64,000 nucleotides of DNA from Pirellulales bacterium. Its GTDB lineage: Bacteria > Planctomycetota > Planctomycetia > Pirellulales > Lacipirellulaceae. The notes beneath the pieces are model-generated. The model searched no databases. It was not told the DNA's origin and was given only the letters and a program-made list of their open reading frames with translations. Shown in pieces: positions 1-9,998 of this stretch. Made by a program: the position numbers and the translations under genes. The stretch lies in NCBI GenBank assembly GCA_022841705.1, contig JALHQZ010000001.1, positions 434,001 through 498,000 of the forward strand. The letters are read 5' to 3'. Positions within the stretch are counted from its first letter, which is position 1, and every line of letters begins with the position of its first letter.

Positions 1-530
1 ATGATTCGTTCGTGGCTGGCCGCAGTGGTGTGCAGGCGGTCGAGGGCGTCGGTGGCGCACTCGATGGCGCTGTCAAATCCAAACGTGTACGCGGTCGCTT
101 GCAAGTCGTTATCAATCGTTTTCGGCACGCCCACCACGGGGATGCCGAACTCGTGAAACTGTTGGGCGATCGCCAGCGAGCCATCGCCGCCGATGCAGAT
201 GAGGCCTTCAAGGCTGAGATGATCAACCGTGTTCGCTACGCCCTGCAGCAGCGTGGGGTCGATGTTCACGCGGTCCTCAACGCCCATCGTCGCGGCGAAG
301 CGGCCCTTGTTGGTGGAGCCGAGAATCGTGCCCCCCTGATTCAAAATGCCTTTGGTGCTGGCGTTGGTCAGGTGCAAATACTGCACGGGATCGTACAGCC
401 CTTCGTAACCTTTGAGAAAGCCGATGCAGTCGTACCCCAACTGCTGGCAGCTCTTAACGGCACCGCGAATCACGGCGTTCAGTCCGGGGCAATCGCCGCC
501 GCTGGTGAGGATGCCAATGCGCTTTTTCAT
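1..530 (-). CDS. pfkA: 6-phosphofructokinase, N-terminal part (cut by window edge)
   Basis: This is the first 176 codons of a phosphofructokinase, the glycolytic enzyme phosphorylating fructose 6-phosphate. Translation from ATG at 530 gives MKKRIGILTSGGDCPGLNAV, the nucleotide-binding start of the PfkA family, then a GGDGS motif and later PKTIDND. GGDGS, with Gly at the site called 104 in E. coli, is typical of ATP users. Lys in PKTIDND (site 124) is typical of the pyrophosphate-dependent branch, so the phosphoryl donor cannot be fixed from this fragment. The C-terminal half lies outside the window. The reading frame is intact to the edge. Confidence 0.9.
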   Translation of the reverse strand, partial: MKKRIGILTSGGDCPGLNAVIRGAVKSCQQLGYDCIGFLKGYEGLYDPVQYLHLTNASTKGILNQGGTILGSTNKGRFAATMGVEDRVNIDPTLLQGVANTVDHLSLEGLICIGGDGSLAIAQQFHEFGIPVVGVPKTIDNDLQATAYTFGFDSAIECATDALDRLHTTAASHERI

Positions 531-837
531 TGAAGTGTTCCTGTACGCCTGCAAACTGCTCGGCACTTCGCAATGCGAAGTGTCGAGCTAATGGTTGGAC
601 GGGCGTTGTGTGCCAACCGAGTTTGCGTGAATGAATGACGCACAAGAGTACAACGCCACTGGCGAGAAGCATTGTAGCAAGTTTCCGGGCAAAGCAAGCT
701 TTTTGGCGGAAAAATCGGCAGAACCGGCAACGGCGCCCGTAGCATGGCCTCCTAGGCCGAGCGCGGCAGACCTAGCTGGCCTCGCACCCCGAGCGAACGT
801 ATCACCGAGCGCTCGGCAGAGGAGGCCAAGCTACGGA
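531..837. repeat. Gap between pfkA and acs with a hairpin and an inverted repeat
   Basis: No gene is seen. A perfect 8-bp stem (564-571 with 575-582, 3-base loop) lies just upstream of the pfkA start. An imperfect inverted repeat of about 30 bases has arms at 739-768 and 805-834, both containing GCCGAGCGC or its complement and a GGCCTCCT core. The right arm abuts the acs stop codon at 838, so it could end acs transcription, although no T-run follows on the minus strand. Confidence 0.6.
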
Positions 838-2793
838 CTACTCTTCATCTTGCCTGAGCGAAGCCAGCACGCTGTAATCTTCCAGCGTTGTCGTATCGCC
901 AACGGACTCTTTGCCGGCAGCGATGTCGCGCAGTAAACGCCGCATGATTTTGCCGCTGCGGGTTTTGGGGAGTGAGCCGGTGAAGCGCACGTCGTCGGGT
1001 TGGGCGAGCGCGCCGATTTGCTTACGCACGTGCTGCACCAACTCCTTGCGGAGCGCTTCGTTGGGCTGGCCACTCTTGAGCGTGACGAACACCGCGACCG
1101 CTTCGCCTTTGAGATCATCGGGTCGGCCGACCGCCGCGGCTTCCGCCACCGCAGGGTGCGAGACCAGCGCGCTTTCAATTTCAATCGTGCTGAGGCGGTG
1201 GCCGGAGACGTTCAGCACGTCGTCGATGCGGCCCATGATCCAGTAGTAGCCGTCCGCATCGCGGCGCGCATTATCGCCAGCCAAATACTTGCCGGGGGTT
1301 TTGCTCCAATAGACTTCGCGGTAGCGCTCGTCATCGCCCCAAATGCCGCGGAGCATTCCGGGCCACGGGTGCGCCATTACCAGCCACCCGCCGTGGTGCG
1401 CATCGACCTCTTTGCCACTCGCATCGACAATCTGCGGAATGATCCCCGGTAGCGGCTTCGTGCAACTCCCCGGCTTCGTGGCAATGGCCCCCGGCAGCGG
1501 CGACATCATGATGCCCCCCGTTTCGGTTTGCCACCACGTATCGACAATCGGGCAGCGCTCGCCGCCGATCAGGCGGTGGTACCACATCCACGCTTCGGGG
1601 TTGATCCCTTCGCCGACCGAACCCAACAGGCGCAAGCTCGAAAGATCGTGCTTCGTAACGTGATGATCGCCCCACTTGATAAACGCCCGAATCGCGGTGG
1701 GCGCCGTGTAGAAGACCGTCACCTTGTGCCGCTCGATGATGTCCCAGAAGCGATCCTCTTGCGGTGCGTTGGGCGCCCCTTCGTACATGAGCACCGTGGC
1801 GCCGGCGGAGAGTGGGCCGTACACCACGTAACTATGCCCGGTGATCCAGCCGCAGTCGGCGGTACACCAGTAGATGTCCTCCGCGCGATGATCGAAGACC
1901 CACTCGAAGGTCTTCTTCGCGTAGAGGTTGTAACCCGCCGTGCTGTGCTTGATTCCCTTCGGTTTCCCCGTTGAACCACTCGTGTAGAGAATGAACAGCG
2001 GCGCTTCACTGTCGAGCGGGGTCGCGGGGCACTCGGCGCTTGCCTGGCGCATCAAATCATGCCACCAATGGTCGCGGCCCGGCGTCCAGTGAACCGCTTC
2101 GTTCACGCGGTCCAGCACGATGCAGTGTTTAACGGTCGGACTCTTCTTCAGCGCTTCATCAACCGTGTGTTTGAGCGGCAGCGCTTTGCCGCGGCGCCAC
2201 GACGCGTCGGCCGTGATGATGAGTTTGGCTTTCGCGTCGTTATTGCGTTCCGCAATCGCTTCCGCCGAGAAGCCCGCGAAGATCACCGAGTGAATTGCGC
2301 CGATCCGCGCACAAGCGAGCATCGCAATCGCAAGCTCCGGCGTCATCGGCATGTAGATTGAAACGACATCCCCCTGCTGGATGCCGAGCGACTTGAGCGC
2401 GCTTGCGCACTTGCAAACTTTGGCCAGCAGTTCCGCGTAGGTCAGTTTCTTCTGATCGCCCGGTTCGCCTTCCCAAATGATGGCCGTCTGGTCGCCGCGC
2501 CCTTCCGCCACGTGTTTATCGAGACAGTTGTAAGATGCGTTCGTCTTGCCGCCGACGAACCACTCGGCATACGGCTCGTTCCAGCGCAGCGTTTCGGTGA
2601 AGGGCGTGAACCAATGCAGTTCGTTCTTGGCTAGCTCCTCCCAGAAGGCGCTCGGGTCGGCGGCCGCCTTGTTCCACAGCGCTTCGTACTCGGAGAGGCT
2701 TTTGATCCGCGACTGCGCTGAAAATTCCGCCGAGGGCGGAAAGAGCCGCGATTCCTGCATCACCGTATCAAGCTGACCAGCCGGTTCCGACAT
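838..2793 (-). CDS. acs: Acetyl-CoA synthetase (acetate-CoA ligase)
   Basis: Makes acetyl-CoA from acetate, CoA and ATP through acetyl-AMP, in the cytoplasm. The 651-residue length is normal for Acs. Visible motifs are the adenylate-forming P-loop [11 protein letters not shown] (about 270-280), WQTETGG (421-427), the hinge region [13 protein letters not shown] (521-533) and [11 protein letters not shown] near 609-619, whose Lys (about 615) is the residue acetylated in regulated Acs enzymes. I chose ATG at 2793 (MSEPAG); a GTG three codons upstream is possible. It may reassimilate acetate, which links it loosely to the acid-producing microcompartment pathway downstream, but that link is inference. 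Confidence 0.95.
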   Translation of the reverse strand: MSEPAGQLDTVMQESRLFPPSAEFSAQSRIKSLSEYEALWNKAAADPSAFWEELAKNELHWFTPFTETLRWNEPYAEWFVGGKTNASYNCLDKHVAEGRGDQTAIIWEGEPGDQKKLTYAELLAKVCKCASALKSLGIQQGDVVSIYMPMTPELAIAMLACARIGAIHSVIFAGFSAEAIAERNNDAKAKLIITADASWRRGKALPLKHTVDEALKKSPTVKHCIVLDRVNEAVHWTPGRDHWWHDLMRQASAECPATPLDSEAPLFILYTSGSTGKPKGIKHSTAGYNLYAKKTFEWVFDHRAEDIYWCTADCGWITGHSYVVYGPLSAGATVLMYEGAPNAPQEDRFWDIIERHKVTVFYTAPTAIRAFIKWGDHHVTKHDLSSLRLLGSVGEGINPEAWMWYHRLIGGERCPIVDTWWQTETGGIMMSPLPGAIATKPGSCTKPLPGIIPQIVDASGKEVDAHHGGWLVMAHPWPGMLRGIWGDDERYREVYWSKTPGKYLAGDNARRDADGYYWIMGRIDDVLNVSGHRLSTIEIESALVSHPAVAEAAAVGRPDDLKGEAVAVFVTLKSGQPNEALRKELVQHVRKQIGALAQPDDVRFTGSLPKTRSGKIMRRLLRDIAAGKESVGDTTTLEDYSVLASLRQDEE

Positions 2794-2863
2794 TGCGCAC
2801 ACGCCTTTCTGAGTTCGAACGGAAGAGAGGCGTAATTTTCGCCAGCGGACGGCGAGCTGTCAA

Positions 2864-2968
2864 CGAGACGGGTGAGCCGTGATCCGGGGCGAGCAAGGTA
2901 GCTGGACCCGAAAGAGTTCAGACGTTTCCGCCCGATCACTGATCACCAGTCACCGATCACGCCTCTCA
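2864..2968. repeat. Inverted heptamer repeat (GATCACC family)
   Basis: Positions 2934-2968 read as 7-bp units GATCACT, GATCACC, AGTCACC, GATCACG, CCTCTCA. Degenerate complementary units (GTGAGCC, GTGATCC) lie at 2871-2884, so the stretch can fold. It sits upstream of acs and downstream of the lptE-like gene, and runs into the last codon of that gene at 2966. Related units recur at 27091-27125, 50621-50655 and 58490-58566. Confidence 0.75.
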
Positions 2969-3487
2969 CCACGACTCTTCCATCGCCCCGACGATTTGCG
3001 TCGCCAGCCGCTGGATCGCGGCCTGTTGATTAGAGGTGACGCTCTGCCCGCCGGCCGGGACGAAGACTTGCGACTGGCTGATGCCCACCACTTCGCCGGA
3101 GAGCGGAATCGCTTGGGTCGCCATCAGCGGCAACCGGCGGCGGTTGAGCCAAGTCACTTCGCAGCGCAGGTAAGTCTCCATTGCCCGCGGCGCATCGTAC
3201 GAATCCTCGGCCAAGACGGTGCGGTTGTCGCCGAGCAGCTTCACGTTCAGCACGCTATCGGCATCCGGCGTGCCGACCACTTTGAACGGCGTCTTGGCTT
3301 CGATTTCCTTGATCACCGCTTCCGTGAGCCGCTCACCCAGATCGCGGCGGAAACTGTAGGACTCGATGACCGGCACATAGACGGTTTGTACATCGGGGGC
3401 GTAGAGGGTTTCGGAGCCGACTTGGTAGGAGGCGCAGCCGGCGAGCGCAAGCGCGATGAGACAGATAATGGTGCGCGATGCGAACAT
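2966..3487 (-). CDS. lptE: LptE-like outer-membrane lipoprotein
   Basis: Predicted lipoprotein of 173 residues. From ATG at 3487 it starts MFASRTIICLIALALAGCAS, a type II signal peptide with lipobox LAGC. The mature part (YQVGSETLYAPDVQTVYVPV, then SYSFRRDLGERLTEAVIKEI) has the LptE arrangement: a strand with a short motif before a helix rich in T/EAV. LptE plugs the LptD barrel that exports lipopolysaccharide. The lpxC/lpxA genes at 37-39 kb show that the cell makes lipid A. A longer reading frame to 3565 would run through an intergenic repeat, so I reject it. LptE proteins diverge strongly, so the assignment rests on the lipobox, size and pattern. Confidence 0.7.
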   Translation of the reverse strand: MFASRTIICLIALALAGCASYQVGSETLYAPDVQTVYVPVIESYSFRRDLGERLTEAVIKEIEAKTPFKVVGTPDADSVLNVKLLGDNRTVLAEDSYDAPRAMETYLRCEVTWLNRRRLPLMATQAIPLSGEVVGISQSQVFVPAGGQSVTSNQQAAIQRLATQIVGAMEESW

Positions 3488-3500
3488 GTTTTGATTTATT

Positions 3501-3606
3501 CCCCTCCCCCTTGTGGGGAGGCCGAATACTGGTGAATGGGGGGAGGGGGTGAACTTGGTACACACGTCACCCCCCTCCCCCGGCCCCTCCCCACAAGGGG
3601 GAGGGG
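3501..3606. repeat. Nested inverted repeat between lptE-like and bamD-like genes
   Basis: A perfect 21-bp C/G-rich inverted repeat has arms at 3501-3521 and 3586-3606 (core CCTTGTGGGGAGG and its complement). A second inner pair lies at 3539-3552 and 3568-3581. It fills the spacer between two co-oriented genes. It could be a hairpin that reduces read-through or a REP-like element. Confidence 0.8.
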
Positions 3607-3612
3607 AGAATA

Positions 3613-4980
3613 TTACTTCACCACCGTTCCCGTTTCACCGCGTTCCCGCGCGAGGCGTTCTTCATTCGCCTGTTTCACTTCGGGAATGTCGTTCATCGCG
3701 GTGCGCTCAGTGCTGACCGGCGCCCACTCCACGAGCCAGCCCAGCGGTTTGGCGGGTTTCTCCGGCAACTCCTTGATCTCTTCCGCTCTGGTGCGCGCCT
3801 CGGAAGCAACCGGCGAGGAACCGTACTTATTGGCGACATCCTGGTAAATAATCCGCGCGGCGCCGTAGTGTTCGGTATTGTCGTAATACTGCGCCAGCTG
3901 AACGTCCCGCTTTTCCGTCGCCTGGGCGACTTGCGCTTCAACGGCATTGAGCCGCTCACGTTCCTCATCGGACAGCCGACCGGCGAACTGCGTTTTAAGT
4001 CGCCGGGCAAGCACCTTTGCATCGTCCAGCGGCGCGCCGTCGTAATCGGGCCCTTGATACATCCGCAGTTTTGATTGCAGCCCCAACACGTGCGCTTCGA
4101 ACTGAAATTCGCTCTGCGGATAATCGGTCCGCAACAGAGAGTAGTGGTAATCGGCGTCGCTGTACCGCTCGAGCCGAAAGTAAATCCCTGCCGCCGCCAT
4201 GATCGCATCATCGGCCCGTGGACCGGTGGGGTCGTTCAGGCGAATGCTTTCGTAGGTCTTTACGGAGTGGCCGATCTTGTCGAACCACGGCAAGGTGGGA
4301 TCGATCGGGTTATTCATACCGGTGCGCCACTTCTCTTTGTAATCGAAGTAGTGGGTTTCCCAGTATTTGGCGATTGACCATTCGCGGTCCACCACCATAT
4401 CGAGCCGCCGCGTGTTGGGATGCTGCTGCACGAGTTTGTCGTAGGTGTCGCGGGCCTTGATGTATTTGCCCTGCATGTAATAGCACTCGGCTAGATAGAA
4501 CAGCCCTTGCTCTTCGAGCTGTGAATCGGGCCAGCGGCCGGCGGCCGCCTTGAACTCATCCGCCGCCGCCTTGTAGTCTTCTTTCTGATACAGCTCAAAA
4601 CCGCGCTGCAGGTACTGCTGCGCGATGATTTGATTCGGCCCCAAGCCGACTGCTTCTTTCAGTCGGCCGTAGTTCTTCATGGGATCGAGCTCCGGCAAGA
4701 GCCCCGTCTCCGGGGCTTCGCCCGTGAGCTTAATGGCCACTTCATCGAGCGGGGCCGTCATGAACCGCCCTTCGCCATCGAAGAACCCCTCGACGCCCGG
4801 CACCCGGTACCCTTTCCCTTCGACAAACTCCGCCTTGTACTTGTGATTCCGCCACCAATCGCGCGTACCGGGGCCCTGATTTTGGTTGACGCTCGACCAC
4901 GGCCAATCGACCGCCGACGCCGGCGATGCGACCAGTGCGAACAGCAGCAGCAAGCGAAAAATGTTTGGTAATGCGAGCAT
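3613..4980 (-). CDS. BamD-like tetratricopeptide outer-membrane assembly protein
   Basis: A 455-residue exported protein with several TPR-type helical pairs. The signal peptide (LALPNIFRLLLLFALVASPA, then SAV) precedes the mature domain. Repeats such as ARGFELYQKEDYKAAADEF-like and LAECYYMQGKYIKARDTYDKL resemble BamD/YfiO, which supports beta-barrel insertion by BamA. No lipobox Cys follows the signal peptide, unlike classical BamD, so it is probably periplasmic or differently anchored. The C-terminus is rich in charged residues. ATG at 4980 or 4995 could start it. Neighbouring lptE suggests an envelope-biogenesis pair, but other TPR functions cannot be excluded. Confidence 0.65.
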   Translation of the reverse strand: MLALPNIFRLLLLFALVASPASAVDWPWSSVNQNQGPGTRDWWRNHKYKAEFVEGKGYRVPGVEGFFDGEGRFMTAPLDEVAIKLTGEAPETGLLPELDPMKNYGRLKEAVGLGPNQIIAQQYLQRGFELYQKEDYKAAADEFKAAAGRWPDSQLEEQGLFYLAECYYMQGKYIKARDTYDKLVQQHPNTRRLDMVVDREWSIAKYWETHYFDYKEKWRTGMNNPIDPTLPWFDKIGHSVKTYESIRLNDPTGPRADDAIMAAAGIYFRLERYSDADYHYSLLRTDYPQSEFQFEAHVLGLQSKLRMYQGPDYDGAPLDDAKVLARRLKTQFAGRLSDEERERLNAVEAQVAQATEKRDVQLAQYYDNTEHYGAARIIYQDVANKYGSSPVASEARTRAEEIKELPEKPAKPLGWLVEWAPVSTERTAMNDIPEVKQANEERLARERGETGTVVK

Positions 4981-5090
4981 ATGAATTGTCCACATAGGTA
5001 CCCTGCGCGCAGCACGGCGCGCGGCGAAGAGTACGGGAAGAAGTGGCGAGAAGTCAACGCCGAACGGAAGAGCGTGCTAGCACTCGCTTA

Positions 5091-5182
5091 TCAGTCGCCA
5101 CGCGCTAACGTCCGGTTGCACAGAACACGTCTCGGGTTGTCAATCGATCCCGAACAACCGGACGCTAGTGCGTGGCGGCTGA
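5091..5182. repeat. Near-perfect 28-bp inverted repeat
   Basis: Arms at 5091-5118 and 5155-5182 match with few differences (ends TCAGTCGCCACGCG and CGTGGCGGCTGA). An inner pair TCGGGTTG/CAACCCGA-like lies between them. It follows the DUF1501 gene stop (5188, minus strand), so it may terminate that operon. It belongs to the general intergenic palindrome pattern of this window. Confidence 0.75.
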
Positions 5183-5187
5183 TGAAA

Positions 5188-6657
5188 TTACCCAATTAAT
5201 TCGCGCACCACGTGCCCATGCACATCGGTCAACCGGAAATGCCGGCCCTGGTGCTTGAAGGTGAGCGCCGTGTGCTCGACACCCAAAAGATGCAGCAGCG
5301 TCGCCTGTAAATCATGCACATGCACTGCGCCTGGTGTGAAGGCGTCTTTGGTGGGCGAGATTGCATTTCCCTCAGCGTCGGCAATGTTGTAGCTGTAGTC
5401 ATCCGTTCGGCCGTAGGTGATCCCCGGCTTCACGCCGCCGCCGGCGAGCCACATCGTAAAACAGCGCGGGTGATGGTCGCGGCCATAATCGGTCGCCGTC
5501 AACTTGCCTTGCGAATACGCGGTGCGGCCGAACTCACCCCCCCACACCACCAGCGTGTCCTCGAGCATCCCGCGCTGCTTCAAGTCCTTAACCAGCGCGG
5601 CGGAAGCTTGGTCGGTTTCCAAACATTGCTGGCGAATCCCTGCCGGCAAACTGCCGTGATGGTCCCACCCTTGGTGATAGAGCTGAATGAACCGCACGCC
5701 GCGCTCCGCCAGTCGCCGCGCGAGCACACAGTTGGCCGCGAAGGTGCCAGGAGTGCGGCTCTCGGCGCCGTACATGTCCAGCACCTCAGCCGATTCTTGT
5801 GAAAGGTCCGTCGCCTCTGGCACGCTCGTTTGCATCCGAAACGCCATTTCGTATTGGGCGATCCGCGATTCAATCTCCGGATCGAGTTCCTGTTCGTACG
5901 AGAGCCGATTCAGCGCGGAAAGTTTGTCCAGCATCGCCCGCCGGCCTGAGGCGCACACACCGTCGGGATTGCTCAGGTAGAGCACCGCATCTTTGCCGCT
6001 GCGGAACTGCACTCCTTGGTGGCGCGAATCCAAGAAGCCGCTCCCCCACAGCCGGGCGTAGAGCGGTTGGTCCGCCTGATTGGCCGACACCAGCACGATG
6101 AACGACGGCAAGTCGGCGTTGAGCGAGCCGAGCCCATAGCTGAGCCACGAACCGAACGACGGCCTCCCGGCGATCTGCGAACCGGTTTGAAAGAAGGTGA
6201 TCGCGGGGTCATGGTTGATCGCTTCGGTATACATTGATTTGACGAAGCACAGATCGTCGACGACTTCGCGATGGTGCGGCAACAACTCGCTCAGCCAGGC
6301 GCCGCTTTTGCCGTACTGGGCGAACTTGAAGTGCGAACCCGCGAGCGGCAGCGCCGCCTGTTGGGCCGACATCCCGGTGAGCCGCTGGCCTGCCCGCACA
6401 TGAGTGGGAAGTTGCTGGCCGTTCTGTTCGTTCAGCAGCGGCTTGTAATCGAACAAGTCCTGCTGCGCGGGGCCGCCCGCTTGAAACAGAAAGATGATTC
6501 GCTTCGCTTTGGCGACCAATTTGTCGCTATCCGGCGTCGTCGAATTGCCCGCGGCAATCTGTGCGAACGCCGCGGCGCCCAATCCCGCGGCGCTCGCGCC
6601 GAAGAAATGCCGCCGATTAACGGCCAGCGGATCGAATTGCCACGATTGGTGATTCAT
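5188..6657 (-). CDS. DUF1501 family protein, Tat-exported
   Basis: A 489-residue member of DUF1501, a family related to sulfatase/alkaline-phosphatase folds and greatly expanded in planctomycetes. A twin-arginine signal (NRRHFFGASAAGLGAAAFA) follows a short leader. The family core is visible: LFQAGGPAQQDLFDYKP, later VVWGGEFGRT and YGRDHHPRCFTMWLAGGGVK. The start is ATG at 6657, overlapping the stop of the upstream DUF1549/DUF1553 gene in an ATGA junction, which indicates translational coupling. These pairs are conserved in the phylum. The substrate is unknown; a role in polysaccharide degradation or surface biology has been proposed only from context. Confidence 0.9.
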   Translation of the reverse strand: MNHQSWQFDPLAVNRRHFFGASAAGLGAAAFAQIAAGNSTTPDSDKLVAKAKRIIFLFQAGGPAQQDLFDYKPLLNEQNGQQLPTHVRAGQRLTGMSAQQAALPLAGSHFKFAQYGKSGAWLSELLPHHREVVDDLCFVKSMYTEAINHDPAITFFQTGSQIAGRPSFGSWLSYGLGSLNADLPSFIVLVSANQADQPLYARLWGSGFLDSRHQGVQFRSGKDAVLYLSNPDGVCASGRRAMLDKLSALNRLSYEQELDPEIESRIAQYEMAFRMQTSVPEATDLSQESAEVLDMYGAESRTPGTFAANCVLARRLAERGVRFIQLYHQGWDHHGSLPAGIRQQCLETDQASAALVKDLKQRGMLEDTLVVWGGEFGRTAYSQGKLTATDYGRDHHPRCFTMWLAGGGVKPGITYGRTDDYSYNIADAEGNAISPTKDAFTPGAVHVHDLQATLLHLLGVEHTALTFKHQGRHFRLTDVHGHVVRELIG

Positions 6658-9600
6658 CTTGAAGTAATCGTCTCGTCGAGATTCAAAATCGTTTGGCACA
6701 CCACCGTCAGCGCCGCGATTTCCTCTGGCGGCGCTGAACTTTCGGTTTTCGATTCGCCAATCGCCAGCAGCTTCTGCGCGTCCTCGGGCGTTTTCTCGAA
6801 CTGCGCCCGCTGCTCATTGTACAGTTCGGTCAAGAGCTTTTCTTCCACATCGGAAGGAGGTCGCCCGACGAGCCGAACGAACGCCGCGTCAATCTGTGCG
6901 GTAAGTTCGGCGTGTTCGCCCCGCACACGCTCGGCGAGCGCTCGGGCCGCTTCGACAAACTGCTCATCGTTCAGAAGCACCAGCGCTTGCAGCGGCGTGT
7001 TGGTGCGGCTGCGGGCCATCACGCACACTTCGCGCGTTGGCGCATCGAAGGTGAGCATATTTGGTAGCGGCACGGTTCGTTTCCACACCGAGTACAAACT
7101 GCGCCGGTACAAATCGCGCCCCACCGATTCCTGATACGGGGGCGACATGCTGTTAGCTTCGCGCCACAAGTCCGGTCCCGGTTGATAGGGCGAAACCGGT
7201 GGGCCGCCCGCGGTGCGTACGAGCAGCCCCGCCGCTTCGAGCGCCGTATCACGCAATTGTTCGCCCGACAGCCGGAAACTCGGCCCCCGCGCGAAGAACT
7301 CGTTCTGAGAATCGCGCTCCCGCAGTTCCGGGTTGAGCCGCGAGGCTTGGCGATAGGTCGCCGACAGCGCGATCTGCCGATAGAGCCGCTTGGTGTCCCA
7401 GCCCGAGGAGATAAAGTCGCGTGCGAGCCAATCGAGAAGCTCTTGGTGAATCGGCGCCGCCCCTTGTCGCCCAAAGTTCTCCGGCGTGGTCACCAGCCCC
7501 CGACCGAAGAACGTCGCCCACACGCGGTTGACCGCCACCCGCGCGGTCAGCGGATGCGCCGGCGCCGTGAGCCACTGGGCGAGCCCCAGCCGATTCCGCG
7601 GCGCGTCAGCCGGCCACTTCGGCAGCATTGCTGCGAAGACATCGCGTGAAACCTTGGTCTCGTCCGTTTTCGGCGCATCATAGGCGCCACGCGCCAGAAG
7701 ATACGTCGGCCGCGGCGTGGGCAATTCTTCCATCACGGAGACTTCCAGCACCTGGTCCTCCGCCTGCCGCAGTTCGTTACGAGCGGTGGTGAGTCGGTTC
7801 CGCAAGTCGAGCTTCCGCGGATTGCTCGTCAATCGCCACGCTTCTACCAGCTCTTCATGATGTTCCATGGAGTCGTCGCGAGCGTTTTTGAATGCGTCCG
7901 GCACATGCAACGCCCGAACTTCCAGCGGCGCCAGCTCGCGATTGAAGATGCGCAGCTCATCCACCGCTCCGCCGACAAACCCGCGATCGCGAAACCGGGC
8001 CCCAATGCCGTTGGGTCGCTCGACGACATCGCCCACTTGAATACTTTTCACCAACTTGTTGCGCAGGACTTCCGTCTCAACTCGTTCGCCACCGATATAG
8101 ATCGAAATTCCTTCCGCCCGGCTGGATCCATCGTAGACCACCGCGAGATGCGCCCACTCGGCTTTCGCCAGTGCGGTCTTCGTGCGTACGCCAATCCCAT
8201 TGCCGGGCCAGACGCGATAGAGCCGCGCCTCCACTTGTCCGCCAACAAGCATGATGTCGAACCCGTTATAGCCGACATCGGTCCCGGTGGTGTCGTGCAG
8301 CAGCACCACCGGCGCGGGGCTTTGCACCGTATCGCGCACCCACAAATCGAGCGCGAACGGCTGATGTCGCTCGACACTCAAGAGGCCCGTTAGCGGTACG
8401 CCATCATCGCCGTTGAACTCGACCGCCGAACCCTTCACACCCGCAACCTGCGCACAACCGGGCGCCGCGAACCGCTCGGCTTTACTTCCCGGCGCGCTGT
8501 TGCGGAGCGTTTCGATTGGTTCATCAAATGTCAACTGGCCGACCAGGGATTGGTCGAGCGTTGTCTGCAGCCCCGCTGCGGTTGCGGTGGACAACCATGC
8601 GCTAAATTCTGGCTCGTCATTCGGCGGCAACTCGGCCAGCTGGGCTTCCAGTTCATCCACGCGCCGCCGCGTTTCTGTCAGCCGTGCTTGCTGCTCGTCC
8701 GTGGGCAACATCAGCGCGGGCGCCGGCGTCTTTGCAGAGTGATCATACAGTCCGTTTTCATCAATCGAATTGAACACCGCCATCAGCGAATAGTAATCAC
8801 GCTGCGCGATGGGATCGTATTTGTGATCGTGGCACCGCGCGCACTCCAGCGTGAGTCCCAACATGGCCGAGCCAAACGTGTGGACCCGATCCGCTGCGTT
8901 CTCCACCAGCCATTCCTCGGGGATCGACCCGCCTTCATTGGTGAGCCGATGCAACCGGCAGAACGCCGTCGCAAGTTTTTGATCACGCGTCGGGTTCGGA
9001 AACAAATCGCCCGCCAACTGCCACGTGAGAAACTGATCGAAGGGCAGATTGCTGTTGAAACTCCGTACGACCCAATCGCGATACGGCCAGTACGTCGCTA
9101 GTTGATCCGACTGATACCCGTACGAATCCGCGTATCGCGCCGCATCAAGCCACGCCACCGCCTGGTGTTCGCCGAATGCCGGATCAGAGAGCAGTTCGTC
9201 CACCGCCGCCGCGTACGCGCGATCAACACCGTCGCGCTCGACCGCCGCTTCAAACTTTGCAATCCGCTCCGGCGAAGGCGGCAGTCCCGTCAGCGCGAAA
9301 CTCACCCGCCGCAAGAGCCGCAGCGGCGCCGCCTCTTCAGCGGGGGCAAGTCCCACGCTTCGCGACTTAGCGCTCACAAAACTGTCAATTTCCGTGCGGC
9401 CCCACTCATCACCCTCAACCTCCGGAACCTGAACCGTTTCTGGCAAATTCCGAAACGCCCAATGCTGTGTGTACTCCGCCCCCGACTCGATCCACGCCCG
9501 CAACGTTTCAAACTGCGCAGCGGTCAGAGGTTTACTCTTCTCAGGCGGCGGCATCACCACGTCGGGATCGGTCGAAGTGATCCGAGCTATGATCTCACTT

Positions 9601-9827
9601 TGCTCCGCATCGCCGGGAACAATTGCCCCTACCGCAAGCACCGCGTCCCGCTCATCAAGCCGCAAGTCGGCAGCGCGCGTCTCCGCATCGGGACCATGAC
9701 ACTGAAAGCACTTGTCGGAGAGAATCGGCAAGACGTCGCGATCAAACGTTGGCGGTTCAGCCGCTTGCGCAGTCCCAACGACGACAAGGAGCGCCACCGT
9801 CAGCAGGTGTTGGCGAAACAGTCGCAT
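6654..9827 (-). CDS. DUF1549/DUF1553 protein with planctomycete cytochrome and LamG domains
   Basis: A large (1057 aa) exported protein. Order of domains: signal peptide ([15 protein letters not shown]), planctomycete c-type cytochrome domain with heme motif CFQCH (about 38-42), DUF1549 (about 140-350, including CARCH near 330, a second possible heme site), a LamG/concanavalin-like domain (about 430-640, with FALDLWVRD and [11 protein letters not shown]), and DUF1553 (about 730-990, with [13 protein letters not shown] and [13 protein letters not shown]). The family is typical of Planctomycetota. The LamG domain suggests carbohydrate binding. It is translationally coupled to the DUF1501 gene. 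The molecular function is not established. Confidence 0.9.
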   Translation of the reverse strand: MRLFRQHLLTVALLVVVGTAQAAEPPTFDRDVLPILSDKCFQCHGPDAETRAADLRLDERDAVLAVGAIVPGDAEQSEIIARITSTDPDVVMPPPEKSKPLTAAQFETLRAWIESGAEYTQHWAFRNLPETVQVPEVEGDEWGRTEIDSFVSAKSRSVGLAPAEEAAPLRLLRRVSFALTGLPPSPERIAKFEAAVERDGVDRAYAAAVDELLSDPAFGEHQAVAWLDAARYADSYGYQSDQLATYWPYRDWVVRSFNSNLPFDQFLTWQLAGDLFPNPTRDQKLATAFCRLHRLTNEGGSIPEEWLVENAADRVHTFGSAMLGLTLECARCHDHKYDPIAQRDYYSLMAVFNSIDENGLYDHSAKTPAPALMLPTDEQQARLTETRRRVDELEAQLAELPPNDEPEFSAWLSTATAAGLQTTLDQSLVGQLTFDEPIETLRNSAPGSKAERFAAPGCAQVAGVKGSAVEFNGDDGVPLTGLLSVERHQPFALDLWVRDTVQSPAPVVLLHDTTGTDVGYNGFDIMLVGGQVEARLYRVWPGNGIGVRTKTALAKAEWAHLAVVYDGSSRAEGISIYIGGERVETEVLRNKLVKSIQVGDVVERPNGIGARFRDRGFVGGAVDELRIFNRELAPLEVRALHVPDAFKNARDDSMEHHEELVEAWRLTSNPRKLDLRNRLTTARNELRQAEDQVLEVSVMEELPTPRPTYLLARGAYDAPKTDETKVSRDVFAAMLPKWPADAPRNRLGLAQWLTAPAHPLTARVAVNRVWATFFGRGLVTTPENFGRQGAAPIHQELLDWLARDFISSGWDTKRLYRQIALSATYRQASRLNPELRERDSQNEFFARGPSFRLSGEQLRDTALEAAGLLVRTAGGPPVSPYQPGPDLWREANSMSPPYQESVGRDLYRRSLYSVWKRTVPLPNMLTFDAPTREVCVMARSRTNTPLQALVLLNDEQFVEAARALAERVRGEHAELTAQIDAAFVRLVGRPPSDVEEKLLTELYNEQRAQFEKTPEDAQKLLAIGESKTESSAPPEEIAALTVVCQTILNLDETITSR

Positions 9828-9998
9828 GGGGCGGAGTGGACTTCAACGAGGTGGAACCGAAAGTTCACTTCCCTTCAGTATAGTCATCCCGACAGCCTTG
9901 GTCAGGCGGAGCGCGCGTCACCCACCGGGCCGGCCTCGGGCCCTCTTTTCAGCCACCGCGCTGTTCTGCCGAAGAAGTAGTGTTTGACCGAGTCGAGA

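Noticed and set aside
3488..3565. N-terminal extension of the LptE-like protein
   Set aside because: It reads through the intergenic palindrome and would move the lipoprotein signal away from the N-terminus.
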